Assembly: GCA_030762175.1 (NCBI GenBank)
Contig: CM060831.1
Coordinates: 4,603,001 to 4,667,000, forward strand
DNA: 64,000 bases
DNA from: Metallyticus violacea
Lineage: Eukaryota; Arthropoda; Insecta; Mantodea; Metallyticidae
Reading direction: 5' to 3'
Shown here: piece after piece, positions 43,775-54,690 of the stretch
Layout of the letters: every line of letters starts with the position of its first letter
Numbering within the stretch: position 1 is the stretch's first letter
Notes under the pieces: model-generated
Told to the model about the DNA's origin: nothing
The model's database searches: none
Seen by the model: only the letters and a program-made list of their open reading frames with translations
Position numbers and translations under genes: made by a program

Positions 43775-44200
43775 CAATAACTTTTATAGTCTTCAATAAT
43801 ATCAAATGTATTTTTAAAACATATTTTCTGTTCATTTAAGTTTGAAATGAGGGAAATACCAAGTTATTAACATTTCCACAAGGCGTCATGTCAAATAAAC
43901 CAACTCTTTTATTGTAAAAATTACGAACCAACAATTCTAATAGAGAACGATTTTTTAATGATTTTCTGCAACTTTTTGTTGAGAAGATACCCGCCTTATT
44001 TTATTTTGTACATGTAAGCAATACTTGGGTATTAGTTCTCGGTACAACTGCAATGCTTTCGGCCCTTTTCAAAACGTTGCCGAGTTGGTAAAGAACAATT
44101 TTCACTATTGTCTTTATAAATTCACGTTTAGTCGTTTTTTAGTAACTTGCTTGATGTTGCAGCAAAATTATATAACTTCTTTAGAACAAAGCAAAAGTTC
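43775..44200. other. Spacer
   Basis: Nothing recognised. Confidence 0.35.
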
Positions 44201-44204
44201 GCCA

Positions 44205-44620
44205 TGCAGGAGCTGCGAAAACTAAAGTAACTTCCTCAGCAAGTAGAATAACTTTAAAAAAGAATATAAAATCCAAATTATATTCTTATTAATTAATTAA
44301 GCGATGACATTAAAAGCCTGAAACTCTAAAGCTAACTAATAAATGAATATATGAATATAATACATTACTTAACTAAGCTTGTCTCTCCCCCCCCCCCTTT
44401 TCAAAATCGCTGAAAACAAATATAAAAAGTGAATTTACTCTAATTTTCAAAATTAAGGGGAATAAATTTAAAATTCTTGAAAGTATTCCAAAATAGATTT
44501 TTTTTAGAATTATTATTGTTATTATTTTTATAGAGATAAAACTATAAAAATTAAGGCATTCTGTTAATTAAATGAAATATATGACCATAGACAGAGTAAT
44601 ATTGTGGTTTAATAGTACAG
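44205..44620 (+). repeat. Family L interspersed repeat, copy 3
   Basis: GCAGGAGCTGCGAAAACTAA, CTTCCTCAGCAAGTAGAATA, ACATTACTTAACTAAGCTTG and AATGAAATATATGACCATAG match copies 1 and 2; truncated after about 400 bp. Contains a C-run at 44388-44397. Confidence 0.62.
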
Positions 44621-45440
44621 AAAATTAAAGAAATAGATTTGGAATCACTTGAGCATCCCCCATACCACCTGATATATCACCCCTACTTCTAAGTATGCAA
44701 CCATGTCAATACCGCCTTGCAAGAACTGACCGTGTCTCCATGAAACCACAGTTGGCTGAACACGCTATAGGTACATGTTACCGCAGTAATTGCTTAACAT
44801 GCTACTTGAGCCCGCAAGAGGCCATGACAACTACGTCAACGGGTCTAAACCGCTTCATCGTGATGCCAATAAACATCTACCACTCTTGATCTTACCGACA
44901 AACTTCTGGTATCCATCATGAACTCGATAAAGATCACAGCATTAAAATGTATTTGGGTGTGTCCCGCATACACCGCAAGCTAGGCTCCAGTTCTCTGTAT
45001 ATCCTACTGACGAAGACAAAATATCTGAATCTATCGTAAGTTTTCATCTTATCGAATGTTAAACCTTCCAAATCATATAATAAGTCACTTTTACCATAGT
45101 ATTATTTATTGCTTAGACTAAGAAAAACGAAAATCTTATCTGAACAAAAATAAAGCACACATCGCTACCAATTGAATCATCGCCTGCACAGTGTTTTCAG
45201 CTTACATTTGGCATCTGTTTAAGAAATTCTATTTCACTTGAAGTTTCCCTTGAGAAATCGAAGCAACTTTTCCAGAATGTTGCTTTTAAATTCTCCTATA
45301 TGTTGGTTATATAGTAAAACCTCTCAATAAAAATTGTCAAATTTAAAGAGGTGTCCATGATAGAGGAACGCACTCTGCAGTGGGCACTTTGCCTGTAAAC
45401 GTAATGATCACAATTATAAGCGCCTTTAAAGATAACGTTA
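44621..45440. other. Spacer
   Basis: Nothing recognised. Confidence 0.4.
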
Positions 45441-45447
45441 GTGTAGA

Positions 45448-45500
45448 GTAGAGGTGGCCGAGCGGTTCAGAAGGCATGCTCCTGGGTTCAAATCTCACAC
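45448..45500 (+). tRNA. tRNA-Ser/Leu-like relic (SINE head or truncated tRNA)
   Basis: GAGGTGGCCGAGCGGTTCAG is a near-perfect D-arm/box A of class II tRNAs and CCTGGGTTCAAATCTC a box B. The anticodon and variable arms are collapsed to about 10 nt, so no functional tRNA. T-rich sequence follows. Confidence 0.5.
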
Positions 45501-46700
45501 AATATTTTTGAATTTATTTTTTATTATTGGTTTTATAAGTGTATATGTAGAGAATCATGTTGCCTTAATATCACATTATATTTTAATGTTCGTTTGAGTT
45601 TTGTGGCATTACTTACGCACACACAAAAACTTAATCACATACTAACGCATTCTCTCAATAAATACTTGAATATAAATTTATCTTCTAAAGTGTAAACACC
45701 TAGAAGTAAATATCGGATGTATAAATGCCCTCAATCTTCGGGGCTTGGATGATGTCAGATTTCTATAGAAGTGTGGACGAGGCGCTACAACATCCCAGGT
45801 TTCTTGAATTTGTGTCATCTTTTGTCCTTCGTGCATGTGCAGCATATTGCATTTAGATAGAGCAAATACTGAAGGAAAAGTTATAATATGTTAACATGAA
45901 CACTTACTGTGTATGGGAAACAGTAATACGAAACTAATTTGCCATAATGTGTCAAATAGTTTATTAAAAAAAAGATGTTTCATGCGGGAGACAAATCTGC
46001 GCTGTTAACCACAGCATCACTGCACACTCTGTACAGAGCTAACGGAACACATACACTAATGCACGCCATATAACACAATAGCTACACAGCTTTGCTAGTT
46101 ACCTTGTGAATTGCGCGCTGTAACGAGTAGAACTTACTGAAAAAACTTTACGTTTAAGAGATAACTCATTTTTTGTCAAAGGGTGTACATACTCGTTTAC
46201 AGAGCACTTTCTGGAAAATACGTAATAATTTTACATTTTGTAAACAATTAAGGGGATACAACAGAGAATAAACGTTAAAGAAAAACACACTCTCTTCATA
46301 CCACTGTGCTTAATGATCTATTGCAAAGAACAGATATAAATATCAATCAAGTTCAAACAGGTACCAAAAAGTCAGATAGGGTAGGAAAAAAAACATCCTT
46401 TTGATGTTGCAATACTGAGTATTTGCTAATGACCTATATAAAGCTTTAGATATAATTGCCATTCAAGCTTATATAAGTTAGCAGAAATATAAGATAGAAA
46501 GAAAAAGTTCCTAGTTATGACCATTAGAGGTGTCTAGTTTTTAGGACACGGGGTGTCCAAGTTAGAGGATATACTGGACATGCTAAAGCACAGAAATTTA
46601 TCCGATTCCAAGAAATAACGAGGCGTCTAACATACAGCTATTTCTATGCTCTAACGGTGAATGATCTTAATTTATGTGCTCTTGCAGAATTACACTCCTC
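45501..46700. other. Spacer
   Basis: AT-rich, nothing recognised. Confidence 0.4.
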
Positions 46701-46859
46701 CATAATTTCAACAAAAAAGCAATAAATCATTTCCACGTCACTAATGCTTGTTTAAAGAAAAGTATACTATTATAATAAAGATACATCTGGGTATAATGCC
46801 TATAACAATCTTGGAACCACGGGTAGAATTCGCTAGCACATAATTGTTGTAAGGAAATG

Positions 46860-47110
46860 TAAAGGTAGCGTTTTGCAGAAGGAACATGTTATAATGCTGG
46901 GGACAAGTCAAAATCAAATTTGATTTATTTGAGGAACAATAACAACATGGAAGTCTTTGCAACTTTCACTGAACTGACTTCAGTAGATGTTGAGCGGAAT
47001 TTCTCTGTATAAAAGAATCTACTGAACTCAAAGCACCGGCGGCTTATATTGGAAAACATAGAAATGTTGAGCGTAATCCAGTGTAACAAACTTTTGAAAC
47101 CCGGTTAGTG
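46860..47110 (+). pseudogene. hAT transposase C-terminal (dimerisation) relic
   Basis: Plus-strand reading FATFTELTSVDVERNFSV, stop, KNLLNSKHRRLILENIEML, SVIQCNKLL (46948-47090). The block TSVDVERxFSxYKxxLxxxRxxLxxEN...CN is the hAT family C-terminal dimerisation domain; the stop replaces the Tyr of YKN. Upstream, 46860-46950 is compatible with the end of the catalytic region but shows no further motif. The copy is 5'-truncated and dead. It has no terminal similarity to the 10.6 kb MITE that I can see. Confidence 0.75.
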
Positions 47111-47834
47111 CAACGTTTACTTCCTAAATATTGCATACTTTATGTTATTTACTTCTAGTTTAGATCTGAACAAAGCCATTTTATCGGTACCTTTTTTTAA
47201 CCTTTTTGTATAAATTTTCACACCCTTTCTTTTCGCTTTCCAACCACAGATTTTGCACCTTAAAACCTATTCTCTAGCAATTACATAACAACCAGCAGTG
47301 AGAGGACACCTCGGCAATAATGTAAAGAGGCAATATTGTTTCCGTAACGTCCACAGTGAATCATGAATTTTGTATTTTCATTTGAGTACCCACACTTTAA
47401 GAATTATTTGCAGATAAACGTTTTACCAAAATATATATAAAAAAAATATCAAATTAGCATACAATGAAGAAGTTTCTATAACCATTATATCATTAAGAAT
47501 GCAATTAGCCAATGTTAATATTTATTTAATAATATTTTAAGCTATAAACGTGCATTACAAATTTTCAGCTGTGAAACACTTCAGGGGTAGAATAGGTCCT
47601 TTACATGAATGGCTATATTTATACAAGTTTAAACGTAATTAAGAAAACCTTGGCAAACAAAGTCGCTGGCATTTGGGAAAGACTGGTTAAGCGAAAGATC
47701 GAAAGCTAGTGCGCTTCTACAAACAGCTTTAACTAATTTTATTTATGAAGCAATTTCACTCTTTCAAACATTTTTCTGGGCTCGAGAAGTAAAGTATTTG
47801 ATTAAACTCTTCTAGTGCAGTATTGAGCAATATT
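47111..47834. other. Spacer
   Basis: Nothing recognised. Confidence 0.4.
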
Positions 47835-47925
47835 CTAATATTTGCAACGAGAAAAACGATGACGTAAGACAAAAGAGTTGCTTGCGTGGGTTGCGGACCC
47901 TTCTAGACCGGATAAGGGTACATAC

Positions 47926-47989
47926 CTTTTCGGGAGGAGCTCTGTAAGGTGCGACATTCCTGTGGTTTTTGCAAAACTTTGCAAGCCAT
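47926..47989 (-). other. Candidate 64-bp exon with consensus splice borders
   Basis: Minus strand: ACCTTTACTACAG precedes ATGGCTTGCAAAG, and CCCGAAAAG is followed by GTATGT, a strong donor. The exon could read MACKVLQKPQECRTLQSSSR or, in another phase, DGLQSFAKTTGMSHLTELLP. The flanking 47.88-48.06 kb block is open on both strands and GC-richer than its surroundings. No linked exon found. Confidence 0.22.
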
Positions 47990-48065
47990 CTGTAGTAAAG
48001 GTGCGTGAAATGAGTTTTGCATTTGCTACTAGCGGCATCAGTTTAGCTTACCTCAAGATATAAAT

Positions 48066-48470
48066 ATTTAGAGGGCTATTTATTACAGAGAAATAATAAT
48101 TTTTATAGTCATAATTTCCCGCGCCAAAATTTAACTTTACAGCGGTTTCATTGTTGTCACTCCTGGTTCCTACATGCAAGATAAGACATGGTCAGTTCCT
48201 TCTGCAGCAAAATTGGAGTTGACAAGCGAAGAATAAAACGCAGTTCTGAAATTCTGTTTTCGTCTCGACAAATCTTCAGCTGAGGTCTTTAGAGAGTTTG
48301 TTGTTTTCTGTAGCACAGCTCGAAAATGGATTAAAATGTTTAAACAGGGGAGGCTAATCACTTTCAAAGGCATGTGGACTCGGTTCTTCCGTTTGTGCTC
48401 TAACCCAAGAGAGCATAACACCGTTGCTGTCATTGTGAGACAGGATCGTCGAATAACATTAACAACACTT
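48066..48470 (+). pseudogene. Mar-A 5' fragment with left terminus
   Basis: Terminus GAGGGCTATTTATTACAGAG after TA, leader TTTCCCGCGCCAAAATTTAA, then plus-strand coding-like DNA: TCAGCTGAGGTCTTTAG, ARKWIKMFKQG-type helix, AVIVRQDRRITLTT (48430). It stops where SINE-B begins; the rest of the transposase is absent. Confidence 0.83.
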
Positions 48471-48690
48471 TCAATTCAGAGCGTGAAACATTCGATAAAT
48501 TTTGCTTAGAGACATCTACTTTCAAGTTTAGGTTCTTTTACATGCCGTAAATGTACGACACGGAACCCCGGCTTTATACTTAGGATTTTTACTTCCGAAA
48601 ATTCATCGACCCTGACCGCGATCGAGCCGGTCATCACAGGTCCATGAGGCAAATATGGTTACCACTACATCGACGTGTACTTAACTAAAA
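48471..48690 (-). mobile_element. SINE-B, near full length
   Basis: AATTCAGAGCGTGAAACATT to GGTTACCACTACATCGACG on the plus strand; the box A complement at 48658-48675. Inserted in or at the end of Mar-A. Confidence 0.8.
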
Positions 48691-49648
48691 AGTCTTGAGA
48701 CAACGTAGGAAACAAAATTGGTTTTCTCGCCTTGTTTAACTACACTACATACAGACATGAAGGCAGAACACCTGTAAACGTAACCCACATTATGCATGCA
48801 TGCCCTCTACCTAAAAACACGTCTAGTGTCACATATAGACAACAGAGAAATAATTCATTCCGCATGTGGGCGTGTATACACATACGTTGAAAACACGTTT
48901 AAGTAAACTCATTCAATGGAAATCTTCCAAAAGGCATTAATCTTATCTGTCCTTTGTGCCTACTCAATAATCAGAATATTAATCAAAGAACGGTACCTTA
49001 AAATGCACTCCGTTTATCCGTTGTATGATTAATTCAAAAATTTGGCCAGATGACATACCACGTGGGTTTCAAAGCAGTAGCGGTTTATCTGATGGACATG
49101 AACTATGAGAAATGGAACCCACTTTGGTACTTGCAGAATGTCCTTGACATACGATAAAAAACAAGAGGAACAAGTTGATAATTTCTGTGCCGGAAAGAAA
49201 GGAAAGAATACAAATGGTTCTCGTCAGATCACGGCAACATAAATCACGGACGTGAGTTGTATTATCATCATCAAAGAGCAGAAAAAGTAATGATAACCTC
49301 GACATGCTTCTTTTGTTTTCCTTATTCAAGTTGGTTTTGTCGTTACACGTTTAGCTAGAAGTTATACATTTTATAAAGGTAGTCCAAAATAATTTGCCAT
49401 ATTTTACTCAGAAATAATTAAGTCTCTGATCTGACGTGTTGTGTGTTGTCAGCACATGCGCACTGCCTTGGCAGTAATCAACTAAACACCAAAGAGGTGC
49501 CACTACAAAACTTGCCCGATTGTAAATTACATGCCATAATACACAAAATGAACTCTATGAAATTCCATCATTAGGTAAACTTTGAATATGAGCAAAATGA
49601 TCCGATTTGGCTTATAGGCTTAATTATTAATTGGATTTTAAGAACGCT
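48691..49648. other. Spacer
   Basis: Short frames on the minus strand (49069-49329) lack recognisable motifs. Confidence 0.4.
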
Positions 49649-49649
49649 C

Positions 49650-49768
49650 TTTAACATATTTCATCATTAGTGTCCCATTCAATTCAAGGAGTGAAACGGC
49701 CAAAACTTTCTTCTCAGAGGCCTCGTCCTTCGGGCTTGAGGTTCTTTTATGTGCCGAAAATCTGCACC
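49650..49768 (-). mobile_element. SINE-B body fragment
   Basis: CATTAGTGTCCCATTCAATT, GAGTGAAACGGCC, GAGGCCTCGTCCTTCGGGCT, TTGAGGTTCTTTTATGTGCC. Head missing. Confidence 0.82.
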
Positions 49769-49959
49769 AGTCTTTTACCCAGAGTATATGTAATTATTAA
49801 ATTCAAATCTTTGATTTTAACTCAATTTTGAAGTATTTCTGAGTTATAATATTGATAACAGCACGCTGCTTTAGCACGATTCTTATATCTTTGTTACAGC
49901 CCAATATCGCCAGAATGAATTTGGTCGCACATACCATCTGTTTCAACGGTAGCTTGTTT

Positions 49960-50110
49960 TATGATCCGAGATAGCAAGTACAGTCAAAACTGTGAATCGG
50001 ACAGTAGATAGTATCTAGTATCAAAGTGTGTCGTTGATTGGCTGTCCTGCTTCCATAGCAACTCAGAAGGGCGCGCGAGCCGGCGAGCATTGACAGTTGC
50101 AAAATATCCT
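49960..50110. promoter_or_regulatory. Promoter-like patch: CCAAT, half X-box, CpG cluster
   Basis: GATTGGCTG (50036, CCAAT complement), CTTCCATAGCAAC (50049, inverse of an RFX-like GTTGCTATGG) and GGGCGCGCGAGCCGGCGAGC (50069) lie within 60 bp in otherwise AT-rich DNA. Direction and gene are unknown. Inference from motif clustering only. Confidence 0.3.
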
Positions 50111-50604
50111 TTTTAAGATTTCGTAAAACTTTTTGGATTGTTAACATATTACTTTAACTCTACTGCATTTAGCTCCGACTAAATTTAAGCCATTAGTGCG
50201 GTCCTACTGTGTGTAGCTCTGGTTTTCTATAGCGCCGTTCTGGTTCATAATTAATGATGTACAAACAGTGAATTTGTGTAATTACGAAAGTTCATTTCCT
50301 ATTTTCCTATTATACAACTTCAGTAGTATCTTTGATGTGCTGTAGATTATATTGAAGTACAGTAATTTTCACTTTGTCAGTCTTCTTTGTGTCATAAGTA
50401 GGATTAAACAGTCCAGATCTGGCACCATACGTTCCTAAAACTTAAAGAACAACTAGATATGGTTGCGTTGTCAAAATGAAGAGCGTTCTACAGTGAAATC
50501 AAGAAACTGGCCACTATGTAACTATTGCCAGAATAATGGACAGTAAGTTTGTAGCAAGTTGCCATTTTCGTTTTACTCAAATAACTATACGCATTTAAGA
50601 GACA

Positions 50605-50700
50605 GTAATTTTACAGTGGAATATGAACATGAAGCTTCCCGATACACACCGTCAAGGCGTTGTTTTATATCATAAGGTGAAAGTTTTTGTACTACCGTAA
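50605..50700 (-). pseudogene. Mar-C-like N-terminal fragment
   Basis: Minus strand TVVQKLSPYDIKQRLDGVYR then EASCSYSTVK matches the Mar-C helix-turn-helix (LTPNEIKQRLNGVYGEASPS). Only about 30 codons. Confidence 0.7.
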
Positions 50701-50726
50701 GTGATCGGTGTAGCACGTTTCTTAAA

Positions 50727-50838
50727 AATGGATAAAGTCGAATATGGTGCAGTGCTAAAAAAGTGAACTGCGGCCCAGATACAAGCTGAGCTGAAGGAAG
50801 TTCATGAGAACTCCGTGTATGGATATATTCTATCATAG
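50727..50838 (+). pseudogene. Mariner N-terminal fragment, other lineage
   Basis: Plus strand MDKVEYGAVLKK, stop, TAAQIQAELKEVHENSVY resembles the first helix-turn-helix of mariners (MxKVEYRAVIKFL...). Head to head with the Mar-C-like fragment. Confidence 0.55.
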
Positions 50839-51562
50839 AGCTCTACAAACAGAGCAGCTGTGTTTTGATTGGCTGATTTCTTAAGTTTAAGTCAGACGCA
50901 CACGCAAAACCTTGGACCATGCAAGTTTCTAAATTTACGGCTAATTATACGTTTATTTTTATGTTTACGTGATTCATTGTGAATAGTTCTAATACATACA
51001 TTTAGCTTTTACGTTTAATTTTAATTGTGAATGGGACTTTGTTCTAAGGTTCTCTTGTTCACACTTTAGAATGATACTTTAGCATTCCCCAGTTTACGTC
51101 ACAGGTTACGGCATAACTACGAAGATCAACTGAATATTGTTTCTGGTGCATTATTGATACATTCAGTCTAACCTCAGTTGAAAGGCCAGTGTTATATTGG
51201 TAATTTTAATCAGTAAGCTGGAATATGTAAAGATTAGCCATTGCAAAGGAAGTAGTAACAGCGACGGCCATGGGAATACAGTGCATCTCGTGACTCGGAA
51301 TGGTTCGACCTTTGACCCCAGTGGCTTCACACAGAGAGCATATGCGTGCATAGCGTAATTGATTGTTGTTCAACACACCACGCGCTGCTATGGGATTGCC
51401 TTCTTAAAGTAGAGATGAGCAGGTGAGATTACGGCATACACTGCGACTATGAACGTACATAACCTGAATTAATTAAAATGATTTAAACTGACTTTATTTT
51501 ACTGGGCACATATCTAACTTTTTAAAACTACGAGAACATTTTCAAAAATTATGAAATTAGGT
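50839..51562. other. Spacer
   Basis: Nothing recognised; a minus-strand 62-codon frame at 51163-51351 lacks motifs. Confidence 0.4.
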
Positions 51563-51930
51563 ACCAGCCACACTTTGGTAACTGAAAAGAGACGTGGGTT
51601 CCAACACTGCTGCATGCAGTTGAAGATGATGTTACAGGAAGATGCGGTAATCACTGCTGATGAAACTTGACTCTATCATTTCGATCCTGGGAGCAAACAG
51701 CAAAGTGGTTGCTTCTGCTAGGAAAGGTACGGTCATCTCATTTTCCGATGTGACTTACTAGCATGTACCTGTAACTGGGCATTATTACATGTCCTGAAAA
51801 CTCTACAAGCCCTAATCACACGTAGGGTCATGTTTCTGTGCAACAAAATTGAAGAAGCACCTTCATGGAAGGCATTTTCCATCACCAGAAGCAGTGGAGA
51901 AGTCTGCGGGGGCGGTTATGAAGGACCTGT
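51563..51930 (+). pseudogene. Mar-A relic, internally deleted, left part of a split copy
   Basis: TSHTLVTEKRRGF-type start, then EDDVTGRCGNHC, ADET(stop)LYHFDPGSKQQS (first catalytic Asp, 51658), VASARKGTVISFSDV, and near 51850 KLKKHLHGRHFPSPEA-like DNA, EKSAGAVMKDL. It breaks after AAGGACCTGT at 51930; the missing C-terminus resumes at 53768. Confidence 0.8.
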
Positions 51931-52864
51931 GTGATGGTATTAATTACGACGTGTGTTAGTGGAGTCGACGTCACTAATGCCAACACGTTGGGGGGCCGAA
52001 TTTGTAGCGAAATAAAAGGGGACACCGCCGTTGACGTTTGTCGTCGTAGACGTTGACGCAACTACCACCACTACAATATGCTCCGCTACTTCAGGGTTTG
52101 ATAATGTAGCTGGATTTTTCAGATTGATACTTCTGGGATGAAAGATGTGTGGTTTTAAGTATAACAAAATTACAATGGATAGAAATCTATGGAGTTTATT
52201 AATGTTTTGTTATTAAACACAACTGTACACTTTTCTGATTACGATATGCGCTGAGAATATTATTGCATGTAGACTGAATACAAGACAGACGTGTTATAAT
52301 TTATGTTTCTCTCCCGAAAACTGTGCTTTTTGTCCTGTTGTAATTCGTATACCATTTTCCTATATGAATATTAATTCAAACTCGTAACTCCTATCATTTA
52401 CCATAATTAATAATTTTGTAATTTCTTCCAAGAAATATTAATCCACTTACCTTTACGTAATGTTAAAACACTGCTTCTTTATACGGAGTACGAACCACGA
52501 TTTTTGCTAATGGAATTAAAAAAAACAACTTCTCTCGAGTGAATCCAACGCATAACCAAATTTTTTTGAGATAAAAACCGTCACTTATTACAATAGGGTT
52601 GTAATAATACTACACATTACAATGCATTATATTTTCAGCATACGTATACTAAGCGAATGAAATTCGTTCATTTCTATTTAGTCGCAACAAAGCTGTCTGT
52701 CTCGTGTTTCATTCTTGGTACACATTATTAACGTTGTTACGCTTGCCATTGGTTGATTCACTTAGTATTACAATTTTCTTATCTGTAGTTTAATATTTTC
52801 ATATTCTTGGCTATGTATGCGCTCCCTTGAATCGTTAAATTTTTATATTATAAATATTGTCTTG

Positions 52865-53760
52865 AAGGTCAACAAACATTAAGATACACATTGTATTAGT
52901 CCTTATCTGATACATGAAATCTATAAAAATGAGCTTACTATACGATTTAAAATGTATTACCAACGAATATTTGTTATTTGAATTGAAAATTAAAGTCATT
53001 CCCTACCATTAAAACATATGCAAATTAACTTATTAACTTTATAGGATTAAAAACACATTACCAATGAATGTTTGGAGCTTTAAATCGAACATTATAGTAT
53101 TTATCTGAAGTAATAACATACGCAAATGAATTTCTTAAATTAACATAGCTAAATAGCTATTACTATTAAATGTTTGTGGCTTTATCTTGAGCATTATATC
53201 ATTTACCTAATATAAAATTAATGCAAATGAGCTTATTAACTTAACATAATTAAAAATAAACATATCAACGAATGTTTTGAGTTTCAAATCAAATGTTACA
53301 GCCTTTATCTTACGTAATAACATACGTAAACGAGCTTCTTAAATTAACATAGATAAATGGCTGTTACTATTTAACGTTTGTGGCTTTATATTGAGCATTA
53401 TAGGCTTTACGTTATATAAAAACAGATACAAATAAACTTATTTAATTAATGTAATTATCAACGAATGCTTTGAGTTTAAAATCAAATGTAATAGGCTTTA
53501 TCATAAGTAATAACATACGTAAATAAACTTCTAATAGCTAAATAGCTATTATTATTAAATGTTTGTGGCTTTATATTGAGCATTATAGCCTTTACCTTTT
53601 ATATATATAGTTTTTAACGCCATTTATAACTATGAGGCCCCACAGGCGGTAGAGCCTTTACCTAATATACAAACATGTGAAAATGAACTTATTAAATTAA
53701 TATTGTTAAACAACTGCTATCAATGAGTATTTAGGGCCTTAAGTCGGAAGTTTTCCGTTT
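52865..53760. repeat. Alternating tandem array, about 100-bp monomers
   Basis: About nine degenerate monomers. Type 1 monomers read like CAACGAATGTTTTGAGTTT, ATCAAATGTTA, TAATAACATACGTAAA, CTTCTTAAATTAACATAG; type 2 like TTAAATGTTTGTGGCTTTAT, TTGAGCATTATA, TTTACCTAATATA, TGCAAATGAGCTTATTAA. They alternate, so the higher-order period is about 200 bp. Interrupted by a SINE-A tail at 53598-53652. Confidence 0.8.
53598..53652 (-). mobile_element. SINE-A 3' tail fragment with 11-bp TSD
   Basis: 55 bp, complement of the SINE-A 3' end (TTTTTAACGCC, GAGGCCCCACAGGCGGT). AGCCTTTACCT at 53587-53597 and 53653-53663 is a perfect duplication of the array sequence. Confidence 0.88.
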
Positions 53761-53767
53761 CACATAC

Positions 53768-53865
53768 CAAAAAGTTTTTCAGCATGTCTTTGAAGACTGG
53801 CAGAAAAACTGGGACAGATGCATTACATCCTGCGGGACTACTTTAGAAATGTATATAGTTTGTCT
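53768..53865 (+). pseudogene. Mar-A C-terminal fragment, right part of split copy
   Basis: KKFFQHVFEDWQKNWDRCIT then SCGTTL, matching the Mar-A C-terminus at 28.2 kb. Confidence 0.82.
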
Positions 53866-54425
53866 TATAATTGATAAATGTGAGTTTAAAATATTGATAT
53901 CTTTGTGATAAAAAACGTATTTCACATATAAATCCTAGACCTGAAATTTACAAATGAAGTATATAGAAATAAATTTCGGATTTCTGAATTTATGTTTATC
54001 CATGAAGTTAGGGGGTTCAGCATTTGCTTTTACTACTGTATATATTTCTCTATTTAGTAATTATTATTTTTATTTCATTACAGTTTATTATACACTTATA
54101 TAACCAAGAGAGTTATTCATTTTTCTATCATGGGATTTTCAAAATATGAAATGTATGAAAACTATATATAAAAACGAGTGAAAATTGTATTAAAGTCGTT
54201 ATATAAGGAATATAATCATTAGTTTTAGGCCCTAAATGAAAACAATTATTTTCTTTCATTCAAAAAAAAAATGGTCTGCTTAATAATCGATCAAGCGATT
54301 ATATTTCTTTCCATTATTTCGCCATGACCTCCAAGTTACAATTGAGAAAGTGGTATAACATTGTACGTGCGATCAGTGATACTTTCCCCCGCGCCGAGGA
54401 GGGCGCAGCACGTGTGCTTCCTTGC
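53866..54425. other. AT-rich spacer
   Basis: Nothing recognised. Confidence 0.4.
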
Positions 54426-54429
54426 TTAT

Positions 54430-54690
54430 TGGCCTTGCTGACTGTTGCAGTCGTAGCCCAGATGTTCTTCCGGATGTGTGTCGTGTTGTCCGTTTCTTAA
54501 TTCGACAGTGTATGAAGTGTGTTTACAACTTACGTGAATGCCATACAAGGAGCGTGACCATGCATTTTTTTCAACAGGACTCTGCTACTGCTCACACTGC
54601 GAATAATTCCATGGGAGCATTTCACATTTCCACAAGATAGAGCTATTACGGTCTCCCGATTTAACAACCTGCAACACCTCATTTGATAAT
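54430..54690 (+). pseudogene. Mar-D-like transposase fragment
   Basis: HFFQQDSATAHTANNSMGAF (54562) is the second catalytic Asp block of Tc1/mariner-type transposases of the kind that read FQQDGAxxHxxxxVR. RISRSPDLTT-like DNA follows (54645). The rest is absent. Confidence 0.6.

Larger units (their letters stand above)
51931..53767. mobile_element. 1,837-bp insert of unknown type inside Mar-A
   Basis: Sequence foreign to Mar-A, bounded by GACCTGT on the left and CAAAAAGTTTTTCAGC on the right; joined, these read as continuous Mar-A by comparison with the 4.2 and 28.2 kb copies. It begins GTGATGGTATTAATTACGAC and ends CCGTTTCACATACC. I found no terminal inverted repeat or target duplication by eye. 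The left 0.9 kb is unique here; the right 0.9 kb is a tandem array. Confidence 0.65.

Noticed and set aside
45448..45500. Functional tRNA-Ser
   Set aside because: Anticodon and variable arms are missing between box A and box B.
52865..53760. CRISPR array
   Set aside because: Units are contiguous and degenerate with no unique spacers; the genome is eukaryotic.
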